The translations under genes were made by a program, and so were the position numbers. The notes below the pieces were generated by a model that was given only the letters and a program-made list of their open reading frames with translations, was not told where the DNA came from and ran no database searches. A stretch of 64,000 bases of DNA from Deltaproteobacteria bacterium (lineage in GTDB: Bacteria; Myxococcota_A; UBA9160; UBA4427), in contig PBFW01000071.1 of NCBI GenBank assembly GCA_002719955.1, forward strand, positions 231,426-295,425, read 5' to 3'. Position 1 is the first letter of the stretch. Each line of letters opens with the position of its first letter. This document shows, in pieces, positions 54,802 through 63,150 of this stretch.

Positions 54802-55107
54802 TCGATTCGTCTTCCTTATTGGCTTGTATTTCTCTGCCGCGAAGGGCTGGGCGGAGTCGGTGCGCAAGGAAAATATCTTGCGCGCGGATGCGCGAGGATA
54901 GCCAGCCCTCCGGCGTCTCGCCGCCAATCGGCAGCGAGGACGCAGATCGAGTCCGGGCATTACCCATCTAGGGCAGATCGCTTCCCCTCCGTGAATGGGC
55001 GAGCCCGCCAGGCCCTACAGGGCAGGGCGGGGCGGGCGGCGGAGCGGTATCGCATTTGCACTAAGAGGGTTCGGGATTGGGCTGTCGTAGCAGGTCTGGA
55101 GGCCAGT
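54802..55107. other. Divergent intergenic region, no gene recognised
   Basis: The 306 bases separate the minus-strand dehydrogenase from the plus-strand secreted protein gene. The strong AAGGAAGA site of the dehydrogenase is at its left edge. Promoters are expected here; I found no convincing elements. Confidence 0.45.
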
Positions 55108-55878
55108 TTGCGCAGGCGTTGGTCGAAGGTCGGATGGGTGTGGATCGTGTTGGTGTCGTGGCTCGCGCAACAAGCGGCCGCGCGCCCACTGGATCTCACG
55201 GATCCGAGTCCGCGCTGGATCGAGGTTCATTTCGAGGTCTCGCCCGCCGACGAGCCCGGCAGCCTCGATCAGGAGTGGAGTGCGCCTCGCCCCGGCTATC
55301 TCGAGCCGGATCCTGGATCCTCCCCGGTTGCCCTGCGCATCCGGATCCCGGCCGATCAGATCGAGAGCCATCTGCGGTCGATCGGAACGGATGCGATCGT
55401 GGGCAGCTTTTCGGAGTTCGTGTGGACGCTCGATCCGGAGACGGGTCACGTCCTGGAAGCGGCCATGACGGGAAGGGTTCGCGAGCGTCTCCGCTTCGGC
55501 CCGATTCGAGCTTCGGCGCAGGTCGAAATCCGGGTCGAGATGACGACCTCCGCGCGGGCCGGCTTCGAACCCGGCCATGGAATCATGGGGGTCAATACGA
55601 ATCGCTTCTGTGTGCCAGATCACTCGCGCGCCCATTGCGTCGGCGTGGATCCGGTCCGCTTCGATCCAACGCGGGGTTACGTGAACGCCGTCGGGTCCGT
55701 GAGCGCGAGGACGCCACTGGCGGAGATTCGAGCCTTTTCCCCTCTGGGTGAGGTGAAATTCCTTGAGCGCGCTGCCCCGGAAACCGAAACGGTGGTTTCA
55801 GGTACTTCTCAAGCGAAAGCGTTATGCTCCGAAGCGTTTGATGACCCGTGTGGGGTCAATCTCGGGGGAGAATCATGA
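55108..55878 (+). CDS. Secreted protein of unknown function, first gene of a three-gene envelope set
   Basis: I start at TTG 55108, which follows a GGAGG site and gives a clean signal peptide (RRRWSKVGWVWIVLVSWLAQQAAA). The frame is open far upstream only because the region is the non-coding strand of the dehydrogenase. The mature part (about 230 residues) is beta-rich, with WIEVHFEVSPADEPGS, FVWTLDPETGHVLEAAMTGR and QVEIRVEMTTSARAGFEPGHG. It contains several cysteines near the end. I do not recognise a family. The stop overlaps the next start (ATGA at 55875-55878), so it is coupled to another small secreted protein. Confidence 0.72.
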   Translation: MRRRWSKVGWVWIVLVSWLAQQAAARPLDLTDPSPRWIEVHFEVSPADEPGSLDQEWSAPRPGYLEPDPGSSPVALRIRIPADQIESHLRSIGTDAIVGSFSEFVWTLDPETGHVLEAAMTGRVRERLRFGPIRASAQVEIRVEMTTSARAGFEPGHGIMGVNTNRFCVPDHSRAHCVGVDPVRFDPTRGYVNAVGSVSARTPLAEIRAFSPLGEVKFLERAAPETETVVSGTSQAKALCSEAFDDPCGVNLGGES

Positions 55879-56288
55879 ACCTAGGGAAGATCGGACTCTT
55901 TTTTTCGAAAGCGGCGAGCCGGCGGGCCGTGTCGGCAGGGGTGGGGATCGTCCTGGCGGGTCTGCTCCTGGGGGTGGCCACCGCAGGGGCGCAGGAAAAT
56001 CGCCTTCATCAGATCGATTGGACGCATCAGGGCGGAGGCGTCAGCCGTTTCATCGTGCTGATCTCTCCCCTCGAAGGCTCCCTGGCCGAAGCACGCCAGG
56101 TCGATGTCGGGCTGCCCGACGGCGTCTTGATCGGATCGACGAACCTCTATTCGGCGATGGTTTCATTCGCCGCCGACGAACACCTCTCGGTCGCGGCGGT
56201 CGGGCTGAACGGCACGATGAGTGTGCCCTCGGAGTGGAAGGGCATGCCGCCAACCCGCCCGGGGCAGCCGCTTCTCGTCGAGCCCTGA
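55875..56288 (+). CDS. Small secreted protein, FN3-like, similar to that at 33843
   Basis: The protein has 137 residues from ATG 55875, overlapping the previous stop and preceded by GGGGGAG. The signal peptide is at 1-39 (ending AGA-QE). The mature domain (about 95 residues) opens LHQIDWTHQGGGVSRFIVLI and ends near VAAVGLNGTMSVPSEWKG, matching in length and order the protein at 33843-34268 (IRWTHPETG, ALRAIGESGEQS). I infer two members of one small beta-sandwich family. The role is unknown. It lies between a secreted protein gene and a lipoprotein endopeptidase gene, suggesting an envelope function. Confidence 0.7.
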   Translation: MNLGKIGLFFSKAASRRAVSAGVGIVLAGLLLGVATAGAQENRLHQIDWTHQGGGVSRFIVLISPLEGSLAEARQVDVGLPDGVLIGSTNLYSAMVSFAADEHLSVAAVGLNGTMSVPSEWKGMPPTRPGQPLLVEP

Positions 56289-56311
56289 GCCGCTTCCGGT
56301 CGAGTCCATCC

Positions 56312-57085
56312 ATGGTCGATCTGCAAGGAACTTGGCGCAGCCGGCGTTGCGTCAGGCCCAAAGGGCTACGCGTTTTGCTGCTCGGTTCGATTGCCGTACT
56401 CCTGATCTTCGCCCCGGCCGGATGTGGCGGGCGCGGACCGGGTGGTCCGGGCGTGATCCATCATGTCGAGGCCGGCGAAAACCTTTACCGGATCGGCCTG
56501 CGTTATGGGGTGTCGAGCAAACAGATCGCCAGGGCCAACGGGATTCGGGACGTCACGAATCTGCGCATCGGTCAGCGGCTCTTCATCCCGGGCGTGCGCA
56601 CGCGCCTGCGGGCGGGAGCGGGCTCGGCTGGGCAAAATTCATCCTCGAACGCCAGGGGGGCGGGCAATCTTGATGAGGCGCGACGGCGTGCACGTAAATC
56701 AGCTCGCCAGCAGACCTCGCTGCAGTTCTTGTGGCCCGTTCGTGGGCGGCTCAGTTCACGGTTCGGATATCGTCAGGGGCGGCCTCACGATGGGATCGAT
56801 ATCGCCGCCCGGCGAGGCACGCCGATTTTCTCGGCCGAGTCGGGCCGGGTGATCCATAGCGGCCGCCTCGGTAGCTATGGCAAGGTCGTGATCGTGAAAC
56901 ATTCGGGGCGCTATCGAACCGTCTACGCCCACGCGAGCAAGCTCCTGGTCCGCAAGGGCGAGTTCGTCGAGCGTGGACAGAAGATCGCGGAGGTCGGTTC
57001 GACGGGGCGTTCGACCGGGCCCCATGTTCACTTCGAGATTCGGCGTTCCGAGTCGCCACAGAATCCGCTGGGCTTCTTGCCCTAG
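56312..57085 (+). CDS. LysM-M23 metallopeptidase lipoprotein (NlpD-like)
   Basis: The protein has 257 residues from ATG 56312. A lipoprotein signal ends in APAGC (C38). A LysM domain follows (HHVEAGENLYRIGLRYGVSS, LRIGQRLFIPG), then a charged linker, then an M23 domain: H159-x3-D163 (HDGIDIAA), YAHAS and HVHF (H238, H240). All zinc-binding and catalytic residues are present. Such proteins cleave peptidoglycan cross-links during cell division, or, when degenerate, activate amidases. The complete metal site suggests a true endopeptidase. It is the third gene of the co-directional envelope set beginning at 55108. Confidence 0.93.
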   Translation: MVDLQGTWRSRRCVRPKGLRVLLLGSIAVLLIFAPAGCGGRGPGGPGVIHHVEAGENLYRIGLRYGVSSKQIARANGIRDVTNLRIGQRLFIPGVRTRLRAGAGSAGQNSSSNARGAGNLDEARRRARKSARQQTSLQFLWPVRGRLSSRFGYRQGRPHDGIDIAARRGTPIFSAESGRVIHSGRLGSYGKVVIVKHSGRYRTVYAHASKLLVRKGEFVERGQKIAEVGSTGRSTGPHVHFEIRRSESPQNPLGFLP

Positions 57086-57148
57086 ACGGGGAGCCGCGCG
57101 ACCGGCGGTTTGCGTGATCTCGCAAAGCCGGTGCGGACGAGGATGATG

Positions 57149-57811
57149 ATGTTGGTACCCGACCTCGATGGCCTCCTGCCCGCGGAAATCCGAACCGCGA
57201 TCGCGCCGATCGGCGATGAGGTCGCTGAACTCCTTGCTGGAGAACGGGAACTGATCGAGCGGTCCGTGGCGTCCAGACGGCGAGAGTTCGCCGTGGGCCG
57301 TGTCCTGGCACGTCAGCTCCTGGAAAAATTCGGCCATTCGAGTTTTCCGATTCTGCGCGAGGAGGGCGAAAGGCTGCCGGCATGGCCCAGCGGAATCATC
57401 GGCTCGATCTCCCACTCAGGGGACCTGTGCATGGCGGCGGTGGGTGAGGCGTCTCGATTTCAGGGCGTCGGCGTCGATCTGGAGCCAGACGAGCCAGTGC
57501 AGCAGGAGATCGAAAGAGCCGTGCTGAAGGATCACGAGCACGATTGGGTGAGCGATGCGGGGGCCGACGAGCGCGGTCGCCGCTGTCGGATGGTCTTCAG
57601 TGCCAAGGAGGCTGTCTACAAGGCGTTCTACCCGACGACGCGGACATTCTGGAGCTTCCAGGACGTCCTGATGTCGATCGATCTCGAAGGTCGTCGGGAC
57701 ACGGGAACCTTTGTCGCCCGGTTGCCCGATGGAGCGGGCCGGGATTCGATCGAGGGCCGTCTGGTGCAACGAGGGGGCTGGATCATCGCGGCGGTCGCCA
57801 TTTTCCGTTAG
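57149..57811 (+). CDS. 4'-phosphopantetheinyl transferase (EntD/Sfp type)
   Basis: The protein has 220 residues. I favour ATG 57149, six bases after GAGG; ATGs at 57143 and 57146 and a TTG at 57110 are in frame. The family signature is complete: RREFAVGRVLARQLL, then PAWPSGIIGSISHSGD, GVGVDLEP (D110, E112) and FSAKEAVYKAFYP (E154, K158), the Mg-CoA binding residues. It transfers phosphopantetheine from CoA to carrier-domain serines. Possible substrates in this window are the NRPS (S932), PKS (S1823) and the stand-alone carrier protein (S40). It has no adjacent carrier gene, so it may serve the whole genome. Confidence 0.95.
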   Translation: MLVPDLDGLLPAEIRTAIAPIGDEVAELLAGERELIERSVASRRREFAVGRVLARQLLEKFGHSSFPILREEGERLPAWPSGIIGSISHSGDLCMAAVGEASRFQGVGVDLEPDEPVQQEIERAVLKDHEHDWVSDAGADERGRRCRMVFSAKEAVYKAFYPTTRTFWSFQDVLMSIDLEGRRDTGTFVARLPDGAGRDSIEGRLVQRGGWIIAAVAIFR

Positions 57812-57821
57812 GCGGGGGGGC

Positions 57822-58790
57822 TTAATCGATCTCGGGCTTCTCGCGGAAGGTTCGCGGCGAGATCGCCGCCGAGAAATAGAAGCCCTGCATCTCGAGGCAG
57901 CCGTGGGCAGCGAGGAATTCCGCCTGGTCGCGGTGTGAGACGCCTTCGGCGATCGGGTCCAGGTTGAGATCCTGGCCATACGGATGACGTTGGCCAGCAA
58001 TTGGCTGCCCTCGCCATCCGGCGCGACCGTGTCGATCAGGAGTCGGTCGAGCTTCAGGACATCGAGCGGCCGACGCATCGGCACCGCCAGAGCCGAATGA
58101 CCCTTTGCGAAATCATCGAGCACGATCCGAACTCCCATGCGCCGGAGCTCTTCGAGGGATCGGTAAATCGAGGGGTCCTCGTGCAGCAGGAGACTCCCCG
58201 TGATCTCGAGGTCGAGCTGCTCCGGCGGTAGCTCCGCGCTCTGCAGCGCGTCGACGACCGCAGTGAAGACATCGTCCTGCTCGAATTGCAGCGGTGAGAC
58301 ATTCACCGACAGCCGAATCGGATCTCCCGAGCACGAGCGCCAACCGGCCGCCTCTTCGCAGGGGCGGATCAGCGTCCAGCGGTCGAACTCCCCGACGAGG
58401 TCCGTGTCTTCGCGGACCGCGAAGACCCTTGCAGAATCACCTTCATGAATCGCTCCAAGGGCCTGGCCGCGGGTTCGGAAATGACGTTGTAGGCCTGTTA
58501 TTCGTCAGGCGGGTCTGGACGCAGAAAGGCGTCCCCGAGCGAATGGCGTCGAAGAGGGTTCCGGCGAAGAGCGCGCGGTCGTCGCTGTGGATGTGGTCGA
58601 GAAATGGGCTCGGGGCCATCGACTCGGAGGCTCCGGGGTAATCGATGATCTGGCGGAGCTGGGGCGAGGGGCAGAAGTTTTCGGTCTCGGGACGGAGGTC
58701 GAAATAGACGAGCTCGGTCGTCGATTCGAGATGCTGGAGGGTCGTCGCCTGCTTCTTCAGATCCTCTAATCGCTGCCGGCGCGCGAGTAC
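57822..58790 (-). pseudogene. Broken PAS-EAL (c-di-GMP phosphodiesterase) gene
   Basis: On the minus strand, reading from about 58790: ARRQRLEDLKKQATTLQHLE (coiled coil), then a PAS domain (LVYFDLRPETENFCPSPQ, FLDHIHSDDRALFAGTLFDA). The frame shifts near 58480, and the PAS end and EAL start continue in a second frame (RHFRTRGQALGAIHEGD, FDRWTLIRPCEEAA, NVSPLQFEQDDVFTAVVDAL, LDLEITGSLLLHEDP, MGVRIVLDDFAKGHSAL). A second shift near 57975 moves to a third frame (DLNLDPIAEGVSHRDQAEFL, then FYFSAAISPRTFREKPEID, stop at 57822). The EAL signature itself is missing because PAS joins almost directly to a later part of the domain. It cannot make a working enzyme. Confidence 0.72.
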
Positions 58791-59102
58791 GGCCTCTTTC
58801 GCGGACAGAAGGCCATTGGAGACTGGATCTGCGGCGTGATGCAGGGGCAGGTGACCGAGATGTCCTTCGTCTTCGAATTCTCGATGATCGATAACGATCG
58901 GGTGAAGCTCTACGTGCCCAACCGCTCTGCGAATCCCGCCGATTCCTTCGGCGAGCCCTACCAGTTCGTGGCGCTCGCCCTGCTGCACTATGCGGGGCAG
59001 GGGCAGTGGTGCTACGAAGAGGACATCTACAACGCCGAAGAGAGCAAGCGTATCCACGCCCGATTCGCCGAGGCGAAGTCGGCGGGCAGCGCTGTCGGAT
59101 GA
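58770..59102 (+). pseudogene. C-terminal fragment of a SnoaL-like/NTF2-fold protein
   Basis: A plus-strand frame that opens after a TAA at 58767 reads EYGLFRGQKAIGDWICGVMQ, then FEFSMIDNDRVKLYV, PYQFVALALLHYAGQGQWC and YEEDIYNAEESKRIHARFAE. This is the second half of a SnoaL-like, NTF2-fold protein (EF-x-G-x-x-AI, then a HYAG-W-EEDIYN ending). The first half, including the start and half of the pocket, is absent; left of it lies the truncated PAS-EAL remnant. A stand-alone protein starting at 58836 or 58860 could be made but would lack the full fold. Confidence 0.6.
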
Positions 59103-59212
59103 GCCATTGTGATGGGAGCGCCCGCCGGAGGGAGTCGTGCCGGTCACGCCAGGCGACGGTTCTGGGTACGGTCCCGGCGATCCGCTGATTCCGCTAAGTT
59201 CTCGTTTCCCGC

Positions 59213-59288
59213 GCCCCCGTAGCTCAGAGGATAGAGCGTCGGTTTCCTAAACCGTGCGTCGCAGGTTCGAGTCCTGCCGGGGGCGCCA
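59213..59288 (+). tRNA. tRNA-Arg (anticodon CCT)
   Basis: The 76 bases fold as a tRNA. The acceptor arms GCCCCCG (59213-59219) and CGGGGGC (59278-59284) pair fully, with discriminator G and an encoded CCA. The D-arm is GCTC/GAGC, the T-arm GCAGG/CCTGC with TTCGAGT loop, and the anticodon loop is TTCCTAA with CCT at 59246-59248. The first anticodon-stem pair is a T-T mismatch. It would read AGG. Confidence 0.96.
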
Positions 59289-59627
59289 GGAAGGTCCGCT
59301 AAATCAGGGGCTTGGGGCAGGGCGGTCGTGAGGTCGCCGATCTCAGGTGCTTCGTCGGTGCTTCTTTTGATCGATCGAATCGACGAACCTGGCCGGGGGT
59401 TTGCTCAGGCAGGATCGCGCCGTACCAGGCTCTTCGCGACGCCCTGCACACTCGCAAGGCTCACGATTCGCCGCGATCGCCGCGCATTGCCGCGTCCTCA
59501 GCATGCGCCTTCTTCGATCTAGAAGGTGCCAGAGAGTTCTAGAGCCTTTGTGGAGTCGAGGCAGGCCGATCGAGCTGCCGTCGCGGAATGGGATCCCGAC
59601 ACGCGACGTGCACGACGCCATCAGAGC
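59289..59627. other. No gene seen after the tRNA
   Basis: The 339 bases after tRNA-Arg hold only short, motif-free frames. No duplicated tRNA 3' end (attachment-site-like repeat) is seen within the following kilobase by eye. Confidence 0.5.
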
Positions 59628-60410
59628 TCACAAGGTGTTGAAGCCCTCGATCCACTTGCCCGCCGTCGCGCCGCCATCGACAGGCAGATCGATGCCCGTC
59701 ACGCCGTCGCTCGCGTCGGACGCGAGATAGTGCACGGCGTTCGCGATCTGTTCGACGGGTACGCCGCCCGGGATCCCACGGTCATCCATGTAGGCCTGCA
59801 TGTGTTCGAGGAAGGGCATCATCTTGTCCAGCCAGGGGGCGGTCATCTCCGGGCCGCCACCGGCTGCACAGACTGAGTTCACTCGGATCCCGGAGCGACC
59901 GAGCTCCATGGCCGTGGCCTTGGCGAATCCGCGGACACCGAACTTGCTCGCCGAGTAGGCGCTGACGGCGTTCATTCCGACGAGCCCATCGATCGACGAG
60001 ATCATCACGATCGAACCCTTGCCCTGGGACTTCATCGCAGAGAGCACTGCTCGCGTCCCCAGGTAGGGACCGACCGTATTGACCTCGAGGAGGCGCCGGA
60101 AGACGTCGGGCGGCGTGTTCTCGACGCAGCCCATGTGGAGGACGGCGGCGTTGTTGACCAGCACGTCGATGCGCCCGAGAGCGCCGAGGGTCGAGTCGAC
60201 GGCCCGCGTCCAATCCTCCTCCTTCGTCACGTCGAGGGATTCGAATCGCGCCCCATCTCCGATCGCGGCAGCGACCTTCTCGCCCTCCGCGACGAGGATG
60301 TCGGCCAGTACGACCTTTGCACCTGCTTGGGCGAGGGTCTTCGCGATTGTCGCGCCAACGCCGCGGGCGGCGCCGGTCACCAGGGCAACACGGTCATCGA
60401 GTCGGAACAT
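59628..60410 (-). CDS. SDR-family oxidoreductase
   Basis: The protein has 260 residues from ATG 60410, with AAGGAGA just upstream. The classical SDR signature is present: VALVTGAARGVGATIAKTLA (cofactor loop), VNNAAVL, the serine in MISSIDG, and Y152-x3-K156 (AYSASK). It oxidises or reduces a hydroxyl or keto group with NAD(P)(H). It is the last of three same-strand genes that follow the TetR-linked operator, with 30 bases to the SDR gene upstream. The substrate is unknown; the gene resembles hydroxysteroid and related alcohol dehydrogenases only in a general way. Confidence 0.92.
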   Translation of the reverse strand: MFRLDDRVALVTGAARGVGATIAKTLAQAGAKVVLADILVAEGEKVAAAIGDGARFESLDVTKEEDWTRAVDSTLGALGRIDVLVNNAAVLHMGCVENTPPDVFRRLLEVNTVGPYLGTRAVLSAMKSQGKGSIVMISSIDGLVGMNAVSAYSASKFGVRGFAKATAMELGRSGIRVNSVCAAGGGPEMTAPWLDKMMPFLEHMQAYMDDRGIPGGVPVEQIANAVHYLASDASDGVTGIDLPVDGGATAGKWIEGFNTL

Positions 60411-60440
60411 GGGGGTCTCCTTCGGTGTAGGTGGAGTGCA

Positions 60441-61298
60441 TCAGTCGGACCCTGAAGGGGCCTCGGGGAGAAACGAAGGCACGTCGAGGAGCCCGAGCTC
60501 CTCCGCCATCTCTGGCCCGCGCATACAGGGCTGCGCCTTCCATTCCTCGCTCGGGTCGTTGTCCGCGAGCCAGGCGATGACGGCTGCGATGCTCGACGCC
60601 GGCGTCGGCTCGAATCGGGCGAGGACCTTCTCGTCGATCCCGCTCGCCTTGTGCAACTCGGTCATGACCAGGCCGGGCTCGATGTTGAGGACGCGAAGAC
60701 CCGACCCGGGATACTCCGCGCGCAATGCGCCAGCCATGCGCTGGAGGGCCGCTTTCGAGGCGGGGTAGGCGAAGCCCCAGCCCCCCTGGTCGGCAGGCGC
60801 CGGCGGATCGATGAAAGCGGTCGCCGAGAGCATGTTGATGATCGTTGCGCTGCTCTGTTCGAGCATCGTCGGCAGGAGCCGCTGGACGAGCGCGAGCGGC
60901 GTCAGAACATTGCCCTGCAAGATCGCGCGCACCTGGTCAGGCGTGACCTCGAGCACGCGCTCCTGAACACCCGCGCCCTGGTAGATGGCGTTGTTGAAGA
61001 GGAGATCGATCCGACCGAACTCATCGAGCGCTGACTGGGCGGCCTTGTCGATCGCGACGGGGTCCAGGATGTCCGCCTGAAGACAAAGCGCCTTGCCGCC
61101 CACGGCCTCGACCGCGGCCGCAGTCGCACGAAGACTGCCGGGGTAGGGCGCGACCGAGCCTACGTGGTCGTAGGCCTCGCCCGCGTTGAGGGTCCGTGCG
61201 GTGATCGCGACGTCGAATCCGGCTCGAGCGAGAGCGACGGCGGATTCGGCACCCATACCTCGACTCGCCCCACTCACGAAAGCAACTCTGCGGTCCAT
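60441..61298 (-). CDS. SDR-family oxidoreductase
   Basis: The protein has 285 residues from ATG 61298, with AAGGAGAT upstream; the frame stays open well beyond it without a start of similar quality. VAFVSGASRGMGAESAVALA is the nucleotide-binding loop, FNNAIYQG the NNAG-like motif, and Y178-x3-K182 (YPASK) the active site. Residues 40-55, before LRATAAAVEAVGGKALCL, form an insertion not seen in the smallest SDRs. It lies between the DapB-like gene (44 bases upstream) and another SDR gene, probably one transcript. Its substrate is unknown. Confidence 0.9.
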   Translation of the reverse strand: MDRRVAFVSGASRGMGAESAVALARAGFDVAITARTLNAGEAYDHVGSVAPYPGSLRATAAAVEAVGGKALCLQADILDPVAIDKAAQSALDEFGRIDLLFNNAIYQGAGVQERVLEVTPDQVRAILQGNVLTPLALVQRLLPTMLEQSSATIINMLSATAFIDPPAPADQGGWGFAYPASKAALQRMAGALRAEYPGSGLRVLNIEPGLVMTELHKASGIDEKVLARFEPTPASSIAAVIAWLADNDPSEEWKAQPCMRGPEMAEELGLLDVPSFLPEAPSGSD

Positions 61299-61342
61299 GG
61301 GATCTCCTTTGGATGTGTGGCATTCACGCGAGGCGCATGAGG

Positions 61343-62386
61343 CTAGATGTTCGGAACGTAGTGGCCGGTGATGAGCGGCAGATCTGCGTAGGTCCGGATT
61401 CCTGCGGCGGCTTCGCAAACGGTTGGAATCGCCGACACGAGCGGCATGGACGTCACCGTATTCGACATGTCGATGTAATCCTCGATCCGCTCCGCGACCT
61501 GCGGACTGAAGGTGACGCGCGTCTGCACGTTCGGATTGCCGTCGACGTTCATGGTGTAGCCGTGATGGATCGGCCACTCGGGCTCGAGTCCCTTTCCAGC
61601 CACCCAGCACGCGTCGAGCTCGAGCACGGGGTCCTCCTGGCCAGGGGTGAACGCCTGCCAGGTGCACTTCTGTCCCGCGATCGTGCCCGCCTTCATCTCG
61701 AACCCGAAGTATTCGCGGTCGTCGGGCGTGATCGCCCACTCGAGGCGGAATCGACGTTCCGAGATCGGCAGCTTGAGCATGGCCCCCATTACGTCGAGGC
61801 ATTCGTCGTAGAAGCCGAGGACCTCGCGGCTCGTCTTCTCCCACATGGGGTCGGGAGTCTTCCCCCATCCGAGATTTTCGTAGTTGCGAATGGCGTGATA
61901 GGTCGAGACGTCGACGGACTCGAGGAAGCGGACGCGCCGAAAGTTCTGGCTGACGGTCGCCATGTTGGCGGCGATGTAATTCGCGAAGCCGGGAAAGATC
62001 CCGGAGCCGAAGAGGCTCACGCCCCCGGTCTGCGCGGCCGCTTCGACTCGCTCACGGGCGGCTTCGCCTGCCGCACGCACGTTCGTGAGGTTGCTCGATA
62101 CGACGTTGACCCCGCCTTCGAGAAGGCGACAGATCACGTCGATCCCCGCCAATTGATGCGGCGTGAAGCAGACACAATCGGCACCGAGCGCGAGCAGGGC
62201 GTCGATGTCGCTCGAGGCCTGGATCCCGAGGCGGCCGATTCCGCACAGCTCGCCGACGTCCTGTCCGTCCTTCTTGGGACTCCACGCATAGGCGCCGACC
62301 AGCTCGAGTTCGGGATGGGCCAGAATTCCCTTCACGGCCTCGCGACCAACGAAGCCCGTCGTCCATTGAATGACCTTGTACGTCAC
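61343..62386 (-). CDS. DapB-like NAD(P)-dependent dehydrogenase
   Basis: The protein has 347 residues from GTG 62386, with GAGAGG before it. The N-terminal Rossmann domain (YKVIQWTTGFVGREAVKGIL, ELVGAYAWSPKKDGQDVGEL, GADCVCFTPH, NVVSSNL) resembles dihydrodipicolinate reductase and 2,4-diaminopentanoate dehydrogenase; the longer C-terminal domain has GSGIFPGFANYIAANMATVS. These proteins are often annotated as DapB-family reductases or NAD(P)H-dependent amine dehydrogenases, and their substrates vary. It is the first gene after the divergent operator with the tetR gene, so it is probably controlled by that repressor. Confidence 0.87.
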   Translation of the reverse strand: MTYKVIQWTTGFVGREAVKGILAHPELELVGAYAWSPKKDGQDVGELCGIGRLGIQASSDIDALLALGADCVCFTPHQLAGIDVICRLLEGGVNVVSSNLTNVRAAGEAARERVEAAAQTGGVSLFGSGIFPGFANYIAANMATVSQNFRRVRFLESVDVSTYHAIRNYENLGWGKTPDPMWEKTSREVLGFYDECLDVMGAMLKLPISERRFRLEWAITPDDREYFGFEMKAGTIAGQKCTWQAFTPGQEDPVLELDACWVAGKGLEPEWPIHHGYTMNVDGNPNVQTRVTFSPQVAERIEDYIDMSNTVTSMPLVSAIPTVCEAAAGIRTYADLPLITGHYVPNI

Positions 62387-62464
62387 GCTGCCTCTCCTCC
62401 GATTCGCAATCTCGCGATCCACCGCAGGACCCTCGCTCCGGCCAATTCGATTGGCTCGCGGAAC

Positions 62465-62509
62465 TTGATCCATAGCCAGCACTATGTAATAGTTCTCGCT
62501 ATGGTTCAA
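62465..62509. promoter_or_regulatory. 45-bp palindromic operator-like site between divergent genes
   Basis: Two nested inverted repeats share one centre at 62487: outer TTGATCCATAGC (62465-62476) with GCTATGGTTCAA (62498-62509), and inner ACTAT (62481-62485) with ATAGT (62489-62493). By eye 18 of 22 pairs match. The right arm includes the tetR start codon at 62501. This fits a TetR-family binding site that would block both the repressor's own translation start region and the divergent operon. Confidence 0.8.
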
Positions 62510-63127
62510 GCCGTGGCAAAGACCGACAAATCTGAGACCCGAACGGGGCGTAACCAGCAGCGCGGGCAAGAGACGCGCGAGAGGGTCATCCAGGCGGCCG
62601 CGGCCTGCGTCGCGGATGAGGGGTTCGCCGCTGCCAATACCAACCGAATCGTCGAGCGGGCGGGCGTCACCTGGGGAGTTCTTCAGCACCATTTCGGCGA
62701 CAAGTCGGGGCTGCTCGACGCCGTGTCCGAACGGGGCATGGAGGAATTGGAGGCCGCATTCGAGGCCCTCACCATCGAAGGCGACGACATTCACAAGCGG
62801 GTGGCACAGGTCGTCGACGGCGCTTGGAGAATCTTCACCGCTCCTTTGTCACTCGCCTCAAACGAGATCGAAGTCAACACACGTGCGCCGCGGGCGGACG
62901 ACGCCCGCCATGTCGATAAGCTGCTCCGAATGAACCGACGAGTCGAAGGTCTCGCGCTGAGTGCGCTGACCGAGGCCCTCGGACACAAACCGAGCCCAGG
63001 CGTCTATGGCGCGTTCCTGTCTGCGCTGCGGGGCTTCGTGCTGACGTGCTTGATTACTCGCATGAATCACGACTACAGACGCGAGCGGCAGGCTCTCACG
63101 AAAATGATCGTCGAGGCTTCTCGGTGA
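62501..63127 (+). CDS. TetR-family transcriptional regulator
   Basis: The protein has 208 residues from ATG 62501. Residues about 24-70 are the helix-turn-helix domain (TRERVIQAAAACVADEGFAA, then NTNRIVERAGVTWGVLQHHF and GDKSGLLDAV), matching the TetR pattern. The C-terminal ligand-binding domain is divergent. The start lies inside the 45-bp palindrome, so the protein probably represses its own gene as well as the divergent DapB-like/SDR operon. The 3-alpha-HSD-like SDR gene follows 23 bases after its stop and would be in the same transcript. Its ligand is likely a substrate or product of these oxidoreductases, which is inference. Confidence 0.95.
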   Translation: MVQAVAKTDKSETRTGRNQQRGQETRERVIQAAAACVADEGFAAANTNRIVERAGVTWGVLQHHFGDKSGLLDAVSERGMEELEAAFEALTIEGDDIHKRVAQVVDGAWRIFTAPLSLASNEIEVNTRAPRADDARHVDKLLRMNRRVEGLALSALTEALGHKPSPGVYGAFLSALRGFVLTCLITRMNHDYRRERQALTKMIVEASR

Positions 63128-63150
63128 ACCCGCGAAGCAAGGGAGACCAT

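Noticed and set aside
53587..55107. Plus-strand open frame across the decarboxylase-dehydrogenase junction
   Set aside because: It lies opposite the dehydrogenase gene and has no motif; only its last 256 codons (from 55108) look like a real protein with a signal peptide.
59213..60400. tRNA-associated attachment site
   Set aside because: I looked for a second copy of the tRNA 3' end within the next kilobase and saw none.
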